64,000 nt of DNA from Trogon surrucura (GCA_020746105.1 CM036617.1:146897578-146961577); one strand, 5' to 3'; shown: positions 24,006-40,639, counted from the first letter of the stretch. Numbers and translations are program-made. The notes: generated by a model from the letters alone, not told the origin.

Positions 24006-26289
24006 AATACCCTGCTCACTTTGATGGGAAGATGGGTTTTCAGCTTTCTGACAACTTTGGTTAGGTTTGAAAATGTCTTTCTAGAGATTTTGTCCTCCTT
24101 TTACAAACATGCACTCGGCATTCTCAGCTGTGTCTCAAATTTGGCAGTTCTTACAACCTGGTAAAGTACAACAGGGTAAATTTTCAAAAGTCGAAGTTGG
24201 GCAGGCTGTTATCATTCTGGTGCTATCAGCCCTTTACCTTAAGGATCTCAGGATATCCCAGCTGGCAGGACTTGTAAAACGAAGCACAGCTGGAAGTAAC
24301 CTATAAAACAGAGGGCCAACTGGCAGCTAGAAAAGGCCAAGAAATTAATTCTCAAGGTTGAAATCGTTTTCCTAACGGTCCCTTCACAACCCAATGCTGA
24401 GAGGCAGAATATGAGGAGACAGGGATGGCTGCCATGACAAGAGGAATTCAGCTATGCAGTTTTTTGATGAGACAAAGCTGTGTAGTTCCATACCTTTTCC
24501 AGACCCCCCCCGGCTGTGGCTTTCTTCTGTCGAGATTGTTCCCCAAGCCCAACGTGTGTTGTACACGTAGCTAACACAGAAAGATCTCTCTGGATCTGCA
24601 CCACGTTGACCTAAGAACTCCCTCAGAGGAAAGCCTCAGCCAACAATCATGCACAAAGTAGTATGGCTTAGAGGGGTGCAGCAGGGCAGAGAGATGCGCT
24701 ACATGATTTCAGACTGACTCTAAGTCTGATGCTTTATTATTGGACATTGAAGAGATCTGTAAAGGTGTGCCCTGCCAAGGACAGCATGTGGCTGCAAAAC
24801 GAGAACTCCTTGCAGACTCATTCAGTAGGTGTAGCACAGCTGGCAAGCTATTAAGAAGTGTGAAGCACACTGCTGAAACTTTATCAATAAATCTGTATTG
24901 GAGCGCACTGTGCGGTGATGTGTGCACATGTGCTACACCTGGATTTGCTTCCCAGAGACCATCAAACAGCACAGAATGTCAATTCAAACAGTATGACTGT
25001 CAGTCCAAACCTCTGTAATGCTAACAAAGTGAACACCCTTTAGGAACAACTTTCTTAACTGCTAGTCATCCAAACTGAAGTAAACTAGAAGCTCTTCAAG
25101 CACTAGGTTCAGTTACTTCCTTCTTATAACTACGTACCACAAAAGCAGAGGGAGAAATTATGCACATCCTTCTTTCTGGAGACACATAGGCTACATCCTC
25201 TCTGACCTACCCAGATGATGATTTTTACAAGACACTCCTCACTAAAGAGAGATATTACCAAAATGTCACATTCCTACAAACTGGCAATTTTCTTAAATAG
25301 GTATGAAGACAAAACCAGTCCCTACAATCCCTCAAACATGCTTCATATACACCCATAGAATCTCACTACTACAGAAAAACTGTCTCAAACATGCAACAGA
25401 GACAGAACACACTTTTTTGACATCACATTAAATATATCATTCCTAGGAAGTCACTATAGATGTTAAAGAGTAGTTAAGTGTTTCAGTGAGGTGTAGTTAG
25501 AATATTCCTGCTGGACTCCTTAGAAGACAGTGAGATTTTATTTTATTAGGGTCTGATTCTGCACTACTGGTGTGATCACAAAGAACACCTTATCTTCACC
25601 ACACTCTCTTAAAACAGGCCAAATACAGCAACTCCACACACCCCCTAAAATTCCATGGGCTGGAACTGTATATTAAGGAATTACACCTCCATAAAACGTA
25701 TGATAAAGGATGAAAAGTAAATAAGCTACAGAAAAATAATGATGTGTCTGCCCATGAGTAATTTTTCCAGCGAAGTTCTTCCTTCATTTGAAGTTTTTAA
25801 TAATACAAAGTAAAATTAAATATTCCAAACCACTGTTTGAACTTGGGCATTAGACCAAAAAAGGAAGAAAAATGGATCAGGATCAGTGAGTTATTTTGTC
25901 TAGGAGAGCAGCTTCAGTGAATATCCAGTGACTTGGTCCTATGAGAAATAATAATCCCCAAGGCTTTTTACTTAGGGCTTGTTACATATGCATAATGAGC
26001 TGTAAGGGCTTAAATACCACTATGGAGCTGTTGCAGGCTTTTATGAGAATACACTATCACCTATTTTGCAATGCCTTTTTAAAAGCCTTCAAATATGCGG
26101 GTCCATTTATTATCTTCACTTAAAGTGAAATTGTCAGTGCCCTTGTCGAAGTGGGGGACTAACGGAAAAGTTACAGTCAATTTGTAAACAGGCAAGAGCT
26201 GTGTAAGCGTATTCAAAATAGGCAGCTTTGTCGAGGTGCCCAAGTCCTGGTGTTCCAATGCCTTCCCCTGCACCTTTCAACCTTTGTGA
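24006..26289. other. Nongenic AT-rich DNA
   Basis: No supported gene or clear repeat. Overlapping opposite-strand frames at 24709-25018 shadow one another. A C-run lies at 24504-24511. Confidence 0.55.
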
Positions 26290-26480
26290 AAATGTACCAC
26301 AGGACTGCGCACGAAGGGCCCAAACATGTCACGTTACAATAGTGACACTACGACACTAGCGAGGAACATGGCATTGCTCTTTGTTCTTTTTGTTTGTCTG
26401 CTTTCAGATAAAGCCAGTTCTGGACTTCCAGACGGCTGCTAAATGTAATGAATAAAGCGCGCAGTGTCTTTTGTAAAGTG
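26290..26480 (+). other. Candidate terminal noncoding exon / conserved block
   Basis: A strong acceptor-like sequence, a T/C-rich run ending in TTTGTCTGCTTTCAG, puts an exon start at 26408. An AATAAA signal follows at 26451-26456, with a GT-rich segment (GCAGTGTCTTTTGTAAAGTG) 6 bases after it, as in a cleavage/polyadenylation site. All three frames stop within about 50 bases, so any exon is noncoding or the last few codons of a gene. Upstream CpGs (ACTACGACACTAGCGAGG) in AT-rich DNA also hint at constraint. There is no direct evidence of transcription. Confidence 0.3.
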
Positions 26481-29254
<2,774 letters not shown>

Positions 29255-29345
29255 ATTTCAATGCCGCCTTAATAGAAGCTTGGCTTTTTCAAAAATCCCT
29301 CTTTCTGAAAATCAGCACTAAGTGGCTGCCTCAATTTTGGTAAAC
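29255..29345. repeat. Possible ancient amniote repeat fragment
   Basis: The words CTTTTTCAAAAATCCC, TTTCTGAAAATCAGCAC and GGCTGCCTCAATTTTGG resemble old palindromic elements common in turtle and bird DNA. The match is short and no end can be fixed. A 28-bp match to a CR1 octamer tail (ACATTCTGTGATTCTGTG) also lies separately at 29854-29871. Confidence 0.3.
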
Positions 29346-32279
29346 AAAAAGGGAGAGATGCAAAATCATTAGCTAATTATTCCACAGCAATGTTCTATAC
29401 TTTAGGGCATTGATGTTTGACTGAATGTTTGATGAAATGACTGAAAATATTGTAAACCATCTACAAAAGTCTCCACTACAATTTACGTTGACAATAAAAT
29501 ACAGTGTATGCCTTGCTTTGTAGTGATGATTTGTATTATATACTATACATCCAAATAGCGTTAATAACTCCTACTGCTGTTAACCCAGAATACCCCAGAT
29601 TCTGTCACACTGTTTCACAAGGAGACTTTGACTATCATGTTGAAGTAAAGCTCTTCTGCTAACTTTGTAACATTTTCCTCTACCGCGTTCAGTTAGCACG
29701 CTGCAGATCATCATCGCCTTCTGCTTGTCACTGTTCCCAAGAGGGATGGAATCATTTTCTGTGGGGAATTTATAAAAACAGGCAAGGAAGGCAATAGTGG
29801 TGACCACCCCCATGCACTAGCAATAACAGATATTACTATGTTTTTGATCTAAAACATTCTGTGATTCTGTGAAAACGAAAACCTACGGGCTGGACTGCAG
29901 GCCAATCTACAGTGATGCTAGAGAGGGAAGAAGAAACTTTTTCCTTCCTCATGCAGCTTTTTAAAGATCCATCTTAAATTACAAGCCATGTGCTCATTAC
30001 AATGCCAGAAGGCTAATAAATTCCTAAAACGGTCACGGCAGCAAAGCTAAGGATCTAATCTGCATTAGTCTTCCAAGTGACTAAGGCACTCAAAGAAATA
30101 GATGCACGATCTTAGATGAGGCTCCCAGAGCTCCAACGACTGCAGTTTGTTTTCAGGTAGCTCTGCCCACAGCCAACACGAGTTAGGCACAGTCCAGTCT
30201 TCCAGAAATCTCATCCTTCCCTTTAACATCAGACACAAATTACCTACTCCTTATGAACATGTGGGAAATTTCCAGAAGAAAACAGAAGATTTAAATAAAT
30301 CTGTATCTACTTTTGGACATGTCTTCCAAATGGACAGTAGCTATCAAAGCCTACAACAGCAAAAGATCCAATCTCTGATGAGTTCACGAGCAGAAGACAA
30401 CACGATATAAGGTAAATTCACTCACAGGTGGTGTTTTGTTATTTCTACAGCTTTATTGGTCCCTCTTCTGAATTTGAAATGCTCCCACACTGCGTATTCT
30501 TGAATTCTCTTATTTTCATACATCTTCATTTTCCTACCGAGCTAATACTAGGTCTTAACAGATTCTGTATCTGAGATACGAGTTCCCATTATAACCAATA
30601 AGAAAAGGGAAACAGCTAAATTCTAAGTAACAACGTTATCAGAAACTGAGCTCTTTTAAACAGATCTAGGTCTAACGAAGGACTGGAATTATCCCATCTT
30701 AACAAAGGACTGCAAACATCCTAGATCCACCCTCACGGATAACATGACAGTTTACAAGTTACGTGACTTCAGGGTCTTCCCCTCAAACTAGTTTAAACTC
30801 GGAAGGATTTTCAATATACCCCTCTGAAAGAAGGTTTATAATGAGAGAGTATACATCAGCTTCCTCAAACATCAACTTATGGATGGGATTAAAAAAGAAC
30901 AACAAAACCCCAAGATACAGCTCTCAGAAAAGTACCAATATGGTGGACCAGATTCTGAATCGAAAGGGCATCTCTGCGGATGAAATCTGTTGCAACTTAA
31001 TAATTGAAAGACGAGTTGCATTTTGAACTGTCATTCATCGTTCCTACTGAATAGAAATAGCTAAATAACAATTTTTTGGAAGACCTAAACCTGAAAAATT
31101 CAGACACAATGGGACACAGGCAGTGCTCAGCCCACTGCAAAGACACATTGGAGTTATGAAATGTAACCTTATACTTGATTTTTCCTGGTAGTTAGGATGA
31201 AACTGAAGATTTAGTTCTGGTGATGAATTCAAATCCGACCTTGTTTCTTGTAAAAGGTCTCTTTTTTCTGCTTTTGGAAGGGCTTCTTAATGTGCAGAAA
31301 TTGCAGTAAAAAAACATGTCTTTTGTTAAATTTTCATTTAAAAATGCTTTTCCTAGTAGCAAGAATGTTTTTTTTTTCCAGGGAAGTAAAATCTCACTCT
31401 ACTAACTCAACTCTTATTCCACAAATATTTAATGCCATTCATCTTACAATAGCTTCTCGACGTATTTTTTTTACTTCCCTTCAATTTACAACAGATTCTT
31501 TGTAGGCTTGAACTGATACCCTGTGTCTATTGATCTCAGAGGTTTTGGACTGACTTCAGCATGGCTGGATTTTCCCACTGGAGAGAGTAAGTATGAGCTA
31601 CACTGTGTCCACACAAATTGTTTGCTGATACCCTCTACAAGTATAGCTTCCATCCACATAATTTCAAGCTTCCAAATAACACTATTTTGTTTGGGTTTGT
31701 TGATTTTTTGGTTGGGTTGGTTGGTTTTGTTTTTTTCCCCTTGAGTACAGTGCTTCACAAAACTAATCTCTCCACCACTCTTTTAAAAAAAAAATAAATA
31801 TTTTTTTTAACAGAACCTCATTTAAGTGTCCCCACTACATTTCCATTTGTTCCTTGGTTTTGATTCATTTCGTACATGACTGTATACCCAAAAGAAATCT
31901 AAAATGGTATCCAGTATTCAAGGAGATAGTGCCCTCTAGCACAGAACAAGCATCCATCCCAATTTGATTGCTCATGCCATAAAATTTCATAAATTTTATG
32001 TCATAAAATTCTAATCTTGTTACATTAAGCAAAATACCTCAGAAACATTTCAGATACCCACAAAAGCTTTTGGAGAAATGGCTTATCCATGTCTTCAAAA
32101 GTGACAAACACAGATGTGTCAGGAAAAAAAGATATGAGGCCATAAATCTTAACTTGTTGGGAGTTAATTAAGGGATTCATCAATCACTACACAGCTCACC
32201 CCATACATACACAGGCAAAATCCCGTCAGCTGCCACAACCCACAGCAATCTACAGGTTAAAAACTCCCAAAGTCCCTCT
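29346..32279. other. Nongenic AT-rich DNA
   Basis: No supported gene. A G/T-rich stretch lies at 31682-31735. An A/T-run with inverted symmetry lies at 31780-31810. A short perfect inverted repeat, CATAAAATTT and AAATTTTATG with a 3-base loop, lies at 31978-32000. The frames at 30147-30410 and 30763-31026 (87 codons each) have no recognisable domain. Confidence 0.55.
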
Positions 32280-32420
32280 GTTCTGACTATTTATAAATGA
32301 CTTTGTATAATCTAGCATTAAGACCTGTAATTATAAAACAGCATTAAAACAGGCCTGTGTAGTTATGGATAATTATAGTTGGTACACTTTTTAAAGAAAT
32401 AAAAAGCTTTTCCATTCAAA
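32280..32420. promoter_or_regulatory. Candidate conserved noncoding segment
   Basis: An AT-rich unique stretch with dense TAAT/ATTA cores and no simple repeat, for example CTGTAATTATAAAACAGC and GATAATTATAGTTGG. Sequence of this texture is common in homeodomain-bound enhancers, but high AT content alone gives many such cores. The call is weak without alignment. Confidence 0.22.
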
Positions 32421-32889
32421 CACAGGCTTTGCCTTTTTGACAGCTCCAAGTCCACAGGATGTAGAGAGATGATTTAAATTGTATGTCAAAATTTTGACTG
32501 TGCAAGACTTTCTTTTTTCTCCCTTATCAAGAGAGGCATTGTTGTTTTCTCACCATAACTAGGCGTGACAGCGCCTGACTGGAGTCGCATAGCCAGTTTC
32601 TGAATCGGCATGGAAACGTTCAACTCTTGAGTTTCTCCGGCAGCTATGAACTAAGTCTTTCTCATGGGTCGAGCTTAAATCACTCTGCCCCGTACATCAG
32701 AGACAGGCACAGAGCTGCACTCTGAAGAGACAGATACACGAGGGCAAGGCGAGCGGATCTGATCCTCCAGCAGCAGCGTGGAGGGTCATTCCACCGACCA
32801 ACAGCACCAGGAATTTACTCGCTAACACGGCCCAATTCCAAACCAAATGCTGTACAGGCTAAACCGGTCCCAGGAACTTCAGTGGGAAA
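32421..32889. other. Nongenic DNA left of the CR1
   Basis: Slightly more GC-rich than the surroundings, with several CpGs (GAGGGCAAGGCGAGCGGATC near 32741). No gene, RNA or clear repeat is seen. The 64-codon minus frame at 32815-33009 overlaps the CR1 start and is a shadow. Confidence 0.5.
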
Positions 32890-33448
32890 CCATCTGACTC
32901 TCCTCCTGATCTCCACTCTCGTGAGGCCCCACCTGGAGTACGGTGTCCAGTTCTGGAGCCCCTGCAACAAGGATATGGACGTGCCGGAGCATGTCCAGAG
33001 AAGGGCCACAAGGATGATCAGAGGGCTTGGAGCATCTCTCCTATGAAGACAGGCTGAGGGAGTTGGGGTTGTTCAGTCTGTAGAAAAGGCTTCGAGGAGA
33101 CATTATTGTGGCCTTCACTTATTTTAAGGAGGCCTATAAGAAAGCTGGTGAGGGACTTTTCAGGATGTCGGGTAGTGATAGGACTAGAGGGAATGGATTA
33201 AAGCTAGAGATGGATCGCTTCAGATAGGACGTTAGGAAGAAGTTCTTCACCATGAAGGTGGTGAGACACTGGAACAGGTTGCCCAGAGAGGTGGTGGAAG
33301 CCCCATCCCTGGAAGTGTTCAAGGCCAGGTTGGATGGGGCTCTGGGCAACACAGCCTAGTGGGGGATGTCCCTGCCCATGGCAGGGGGGCTGGAATTAGA
33401 TGATCTTTAAGGTCCCTTCCAACCCTGACAATTCTATGATTCTATGAT
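32890..33448 (+). mobile_element. CR1 LINE, 5'-truncated, plus strand
   Basis: It starts in the ORF2 C-terminus ([14 protein letters not shown] word near 32920) and ends with TGACAATTCTATGATTCTAT. The 3' UTR words CCCTGCCCATGGCAGGGGGG and AGATGATCTTTAAGGTCCC are of the common avian type. It is a different subfamily from the 19-21 kb copies: the region before the 3' UTR reads GTTGGATGGGGCTCTGGGC. A one-base insertion near 33027 (GGGCTTGGAGCATC, where the usual frame needs GGGCTGGAGC) breaks the frame, and further stops follow. Confidence 0.95.
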
Positions 33449-36400
33449 CTGCAGTGACACTTCCCTTCCATTGAAGTGCGTGCTGGAAATCAATCGGCAG
33501 CCTCTGCTTTTTCCCCTGAAAATACTTATGATTACGGACAGCAACAATATTATGTACATGTGACGCGTAAACACACACACGTATAGACGCACAAAGACAA
33601 GCTTAAATGTCATCAATGCAGCTGCCTCATCTCTGATGACGTTTAGCACCAATAAAACTACTCATATTCCCAGGTTTATCGAAGCCATGATCTCTCCGCA
33701 GTCAGTCCAAGGAAAAGGTGCTAGTTACTACTAATGAGCGTCTCCATTTCATTTTGGCCCCAAATCCATTCATTATTTATGTACACTGAACAACCAGTCC
33801 CTTAAAAAAACCACAACTCTGTTCATTTTGACAGGATTACTTGTGTAATAAGGTATTACTCAACATGAGTAAGGGTGGCAGACTCCCACACTCTGTCCCA
33901 CTGGGAACTGCAAACCCGACTTGTTTCTACACATACCACTAAAAACAGACTTCACTTGGCAATATCTTTGAGTCACTTACAGCCTGGTTTGGAATTCTTT
34001 ACTGAAGTAATTTTAAAATTAAAAAAAAAAAGAAAAAAAAAGGAAAAAAAAAAGAAGCAGCAAACATCTCTAAACTGCTAATCAATAAAAAATGTGCATG
34101 AAATGTGTTCTCATCTGTTATACACAGAGATGGAATAATCTGCTAATTATTACTTTCTAAGATCATATCAATCAGCCATCTTTTAAAACGCACATATGCT
34201 ACAAATATGTTATTCAAAAAGGAGGTTTGGTGAACAAGCCACTTTTAATACAAAACGAGATCGCTATGGCATAACCTGTGTGATATTTCTGTGCTGTTGT
34301 CTGTTACTATAGCTGCCACAAGTAATCCTACGGTTAAGCTTACCCAGTAATTTCCATTTCACCCAACTCATTTTCTCCCTTTTGCTATCCAGATTTCCTC
34401 CCTGTACGGACTAACTTTAACAATTTTTTTTTAGTCCACCAGGTTAGAAGATTCTGAATATTAAATGGGCAGGGAATATGTTATCCTCTCTCTTAAATCT
34501 GCACTTTAAAGCATAGTACAGTAAAATATCAGCAGTTTGGCTGATAAACCTGATATTCCACATATTGCAGGAACTGGTTTTTGAGAAAAGGTACTGTTCA
34601 GAATAGCAGTGGAAAACGGTTTAATTTTGCTAAGTTTTGAAACCCTCAAAAAAGTAAGTCATTACAAGTGCCTTTCAATAAAATGTTAACAAAAAATCTT
34701 GTAACTTTTTTTTTGCATTAAAATAAATGAAAAAAATGAACCAACCGAACAAATTTCTATGAACTCTATGCTCTCAACTAAAAATTTATCAAGGAATTTA
34801 CACATGAAACATCACTGTAAAATCAAGTCTAGGAAAAATATGTTGTGAACAGAAGTTCATGCTGAATCTTCCCAACGTGTGTTATGCAAAGATTTTCATT
34901 GACCTTTTGAAGCAGGTAACTGCTTCCCAGGTAATTGGGAGAGATACTTTGTGCATGACTAAATTATTTAGTGAAATACTCTAGCCTGAAACAAACCGAC
35001 CTTCAAACAAAACAGAATTTGTAAGGTGATGAAGGAACTCCTATCAAGACACTCTATTCTATTACCACAAAGAATATTACCCAATTAATTCTTTTACGGA
35101 TCTTATACAGGAATTTGCACTATTGTCCCTGCTTGTACAGTAACTCTAGGTGTTAAGCAGGAATGTTTAGTGATTTACTCAGAGATACACATTCAAAATC
35201 AGCTTTAACATGAGAACATGTATGCTATTTTTTTGGTACCTGTCAACTTCATAAGCCTTTTGGTTTTCACTATTTTGGATGTCAACTAAAAGAGTCAATG
35301 ATCTGACAGCATGTTTACAAAACAGAAAGTGCACGATCAGATTTTACTTCTGCTGAAAAGTATGTTTCTAAGAGACAAAGCTTCAAAACCTGGATTTTTT
35401 GAGAAATTCTCCAAACCAGAAGAGGCATGTAGTGAAAATGTGGTTACCACACATGCAGCGTCAAAGACGATGAGCATCTATCAGCACAAACTCTGAAACA
35501 GCAGGATGCAGTCATTGTTGATGTTTCAAGTAAACTGAGCCTGATCACTGGCTTCTTTCATGCAAAAGACTCTGCTTGGATGATTCTGAATTAAATCCAC
35601 AAGCTCATTTATTTTCCAGTGCATCCTCAAATTAACTCTGGCTTCCTTCCCCCCCACCCCCAACCTTTCAGAAACATACCTCCCCCACTCTTCAGCTCCT
35701 CATACATCTTGCCTTTTAACTTTTTATTATTATAATTACTATTATACATTTATCCTCATATCACAGCAGAAATAGCAGAGTTTGGGTTTATTTTCAAGTA
35801 AAGTTTTAGGAGTCGCTCGCTGCTCAAAGTACTACCACAATGACATTAGGTAATAACCACTCCTCTGCCTGCTGAAGTACAAAGAGGAATCTAGTCAAAT
35901 AATTAGATATTTCAGGCCTTGAAATTTCACTGTACAAACTAATACTTGAAAGTGACAGAAAAGAAGTCAAGTCAGTCTCCAGACGCTGAGTGGGAGAGCT
36001 GTGCTGCACGCTACAAGGAATCCATACATCTCACACAGACGTGCATACCTAATTTCCATTGACGTTGAGTGAAATGAAGGCAGGGAGTTGAAAAAGCTTT
36101 AAAATTAAGACAATTATGAATTACTTACTTATTACAAAGAAATTCGAGGAAGCACGAGCTCATTTGGAAAAGTTAGCTAATATCAAAACTTTTGCAATTT
36201 AGGGAGCTTATTCTTGGTCATTCGTAGTCTTTGTCTAATCAAGCTGACATAAAATTTTCTTCAAGCATTATTAAATGATGAATTACTTTCAGTAGAATCA
36301 ACATTAATAATAAGAATTCCCTCCCAAAAGGCACCCAGATTTCAGTACGAGAATCCATTCTTTTGATTGAGATCTCGGTAAAATATGACACAGCTTTTCC

Positions 36401-39400
36401 CACTCTTCCATCACACCACTGCTCAGTAAGGGAAGGGCAAAGAAACAGTTATCGAGCTTCGAGTCCCCTCTCCTTTCCTTAGTTACATTTCAAACTCAAC
36501 AAATGGAATTTTTTTTTTTAAAAAAAAACAACACTTCCTCTCTAGAGTTTGTGTATGATTACAAACAAGGTGGGGAAAAAAGAAAAAGAAAGTATCTTTT
36601 TTCCCCACTTCACCCTGAATTTCCCTGTTGATAAGTTCAGAATTTTAAGTTTATACTGCATGTACATTTGCTTCTAATAAACGTATGTATAATAGCATCC
36701 ATGAAATAATTTTCAATATGCTCGCTGATGTTTACACATCTGAACTTACAGTATCATTCTATCATTATTATACAAACTCTTGCTCCAACCATCACTTGCA
36801 TACACCGTCTATTACTTCATAGAGAAAATGCAAATAAACACAGGAGCACATAAGCACATACATCCATAATTATACTGTATGTTTCTTGGTAAAACTCATC
36901 ATGCTAGTAAAGTATGCAAGAATATCCTCTGATAGCTTGAACTGGTGTTGCTGAAATATTGGGCATTGAAATAACTTTAGTGGGAGCAGAACTGGGGCCT
37001 CAGAGAACACACGTGTACCTTTGAGAACTGTAGGCGCAGTGAAATGTTTTTGTGTCTTTGTATGAAAAAAAAAAGGAAAATACTTAAGCAGAGCAACATC
37101 TCTAATGGTCGTAAACATGTTCTTTCCAACAAGTTAATTCCAGCTGCCTAGAACTTTTCTTATTTTTTTTTGTTCTCATGCATGTGTATGCTCCCCCCTT
37201 TTTGGAGGGTTTAAACATGACAGGTGCATTCTTAGCCCAGGAAGAAATAATCCTGGAAAGCCCAAAAAAGAAAAATCAAAATGCACTTGAAGATAAAATG
37301 ACAGGGAATAAATACATTCTTGCTTTCCTATTATGCTAAAAAAAAACAAAACCACAAACATTTTTGAACATTTATAATGTCTAAGCAATTTGAGGTAGAA
37401 TTTTCAAAGCTGAAAAGAGACTGTTCCAAAGCCCAGATGTTGCTTTTCAGAAACTAGTGAAAATTGCTGCCTCTGAAAATTACTCTGAAATATAGAGTAA
37501 AACAAAAATTGTTTAAATAAAAATAATTCTACTCAAACATTCCGATATTCTAGAAGAGAAGATGAACCTTTTTTTCAAGTGGTCAGGTGGTTTTGCACTT
37601 CTATCTCCAACTTCAGATTACCTGTAGTCATGCCATTTCTTTTCCAACAGATGATTGCATGAGGGATAAACAAAAAAACCTCTGTGATACGATGCAAGGG
37701 CTCCTGCTTCACTCACTGTGCATACTGTACTATGAAGCCTTCTTCAGTCATCTTGTGAAAGGTCGACAGTTGTATTGTTTTCCCCCTTTTTATTCATAAA
37801 AATGTAAGAATTAAAAAGCTGCATTAGCAAACGTGTGGTGTAATCACCCATCACAGTATATGCCCCTTCATTCACAGCAGCATTGCACAAGCCCCTTTCA
37901 CTTCTGTAATTTCCTGATTTCTGAACAGCCATGTTCAATTTAAAGCGCTCCTGAACACTTCTCAAAACTGTTGCTTGCACTCACTGAAGTGCTTCCTCAC
38001 CACTGTGATGGCACATGTAGGTAAGTGGACTGAGTTCAGCTCATCATTGCCTAAAAGCTGATTTTTTTGCTTTATTTGATTCAAGAAAAAACTATCAAAT
38101 TTCAAGAGGAAAACCAATCATAAACTGCCGGTAATTACCCACCTCAACAAACACTAACCCTAGATACCATAGAGCTGCTAGCTAAGAAAAATATCGCTAT
38201 TAGTCTTATAATACATGTATACCCTTGCACGAACAAATGCATATCGATACGCAAAGTAAAAACAAATCCACAAATGCAAAAATGAGAGACCATTCTAAAC
38301 AGAGGCCATACCTTTAGGACCATAAGAAGTCTCAAATTTTACTTCAGAAATTCTGCAGCAGCAGGCGCTGAAATGCCATCACAAAAATACGTCCGCTTGA
38401 GAAAAAAAAATAAAAATCTGTGGGAGTTTTAGAGCAGGGTGGAAAGGAGGAGAACAACCCTGAAAGCAGCACCCTTCCCTCCAGGGACGCTGGGCGGACG
38501 CCTGCCATTCACCGCCCCAGAGGTACTTTGTCTACCTTCAGGTCTGTTGTTCAACAGCGATTCCCACCCAGCCCCACAAAGACGCAGCTGTATAAACCAG
38601 TGCTGTCAAAGAACACAGTTAAGGGACGGATACAACAGGGAGGGGTGTCTAACATGCTGACCACTGACTGAGCTTGCAAGGATAAAGAAGCCTTGATGGA
38701 GAGAAGTAATCATCCATCGCTGTTTGTTTATTTTACCTCCTTCACCACATACTGGAACCTTTTTTTGTTTTTTCCATTACCAAAACCATCCCCCACTGAG
38801 AGGCCTTTGTGATCTAAAAGGGGCAGAGCCCCTCTCTCTTAACACTGGCAAGTTTATGTAGGCAGATTCATTCAGACACATCTTAAAATAAACATCTGGC
38901 TCTTCCCCTACATCACACTGTCCATACACTGCCTTCAAACACACTTAAAAAAAAAATCACCATTAAAACGCTCTTGCCTAGAACTGTTTTTACTGCGATG
39001 TATTAAAACAATTTAGCAGTCTGAGGCACATATTGTCATGGAGGTCCAACTTCAGATGAGAGTTACAGTCCTCTGAAAAAAATAAATATACATTACAGTA
39101 AAGTAAACCTAGCTGCTATTGGCATAACAAGTGGTATAATAGCTTTCTTGAAAAGACTTCTTCCATCAAAAACCTTCTCCCTGCTGGGGATACACCTAAT
39201 TATATTACAAGTGAATCTGAATCCAGATGTTCAGATCTAAAACGTGTGTCACGAGTATTACAAAGAAAATGACCACGGCATGGAGAAAGAGGCACCAATG
39301 GCCCTGAAGGAAGAAAGGACCTTCAGACTCCTTCAGGAGTAAGAGGTGTAGGTGCCGAGCATTTCTAGAAAATCAACTTATCTGTAAACAAAAATGAAAA

Positions 39401-40639
39401 ACCAACCTCTTTACTTCCCACTTTTATTCTATGCTCCCCACACATACACAGCTTTTTTTTTTGTTTTTCTTACTACTTGTATTTGGCCCTGAGAACAATT
39501 CAAGTGTGAATCCCTATAAAAAGATAGTGCATGAGGAACAGCAAGTAGATCTTCCAGAAAGTGTTTTGATGTATCTGAAGATGAAAGTGGAAAGAACACT
39601 TCTCTACTGGAAGAGGATGCCCAGTCACTCCATGAGTTACCTACAGCAATTGATTAGGAATAATAAAAGCAGGGAAGAATAATGGATTCATTTGTATCAG
39701 ACATTAAAGAACATCTTCACATCACAGGCTGATGAAAAGCCATGTTTTCAAGATCACCAGGCTCAACTGGATACAAAACACATCAAGAAATGCCCACTGT
39801 CCCATTTTTAATTTCAAAAAGGTAATAAACAGCTTTTGATTCGGATAAGTAGTCATCTGGCAAGCTTGACAGTTATTTAAATGACACCTAGGATAGAGGA
39901 CTGACTGACTGGAATACATTGCAGATTTTTCATTCTGCAGTATAGCCACATCCTTTGGTGTTGACCATTGCTGAAGAAGCACAAACACTGAAACTACAAC
40001 CAGGTAGTTTACTGCTGAATACCCTCTCTGCCTCAGTATGGGTTACAAAACCAGGACACAATATAAAGAATTCAGAAGACAGCAACTTCCCGTGTGACCC
40101 CACATAATTTATTGAATCTTTCTGCCTTGCAGTTTTCCTATTTCTACATAAGAGATAAGAATGTTTAACTGCCTTTATAAAATGCTCTGCAAGCTCTCAT
40201 TTTCTTTTTTAAAAGAAAACATTTTATTTGTGATTGCTGTTTGTATTACTTGTTTGTATCGTTAATTTACCTGATGGTTTTGTGCACACCGACACATAAG
40301 CAAGGGCAAAAATTAAGTAATCTATTCAGCTACTGTATTTTGAAAATGCAAAATTAAATTCCTTCATACAGATCCTAAGAATTTTTTTTTTCCTATTGAC
40401 TGTATTTATGTAAAAATTTATTCATCGTTCCTTTCTGGGCAGTGATAACGCAAAAATAAACAAAACCTAAACCCAACCAAAAACTCCTAAACCAAAATTC
40501 AGCATTTAGCAGGACCACGTAACTGAATCCTTTTGACTACACTGTCTAGTTTCACTGGTTCCCCTCCTCTGACCTTCACACAAGAAGAACACTCACCCCA
40601 TGCCAGGTAATGCCACGGCAACTTACAATTACTAGCACC
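33449..40639. other. Nongenic AT-rich DNA, about 7 kb
   Basis: No supported gene, RNA or clear interspersed repeat. An A-rich low-complexity tract occupies 34021-34054. T/A homopolymer palindromes occur near 36510-36530. C-rich patches lie at 35650-35665. The 83-codon plus frame at 39431-39682 follows a pyrimidine-rich stretch and is discussed as a finding. The remaining frames look like chance. Confidence 0.5.
34021..34054. repeat. A-rich low-complexity tract
   Basis: Runs of A interrupted by G (A11, G, A9, GG, A10), with no upstream sequence suggesting a retroposed gene. Confidence 0.9.

Noticed and set aside
23600-24064. 154-codon plus-strand frame
   Set aside because: It covers a minus-strand CR1 3' fragment; most of the translation is antisense CR1.
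29846-29873. Isolated CR1 octamer-tail-like sequence (ACATTCTGTGATTCTGTG)
   Set aside because: About 28 bases with no adjacent CR1 3' UTR; could be an extreme truncation but is too short to call.
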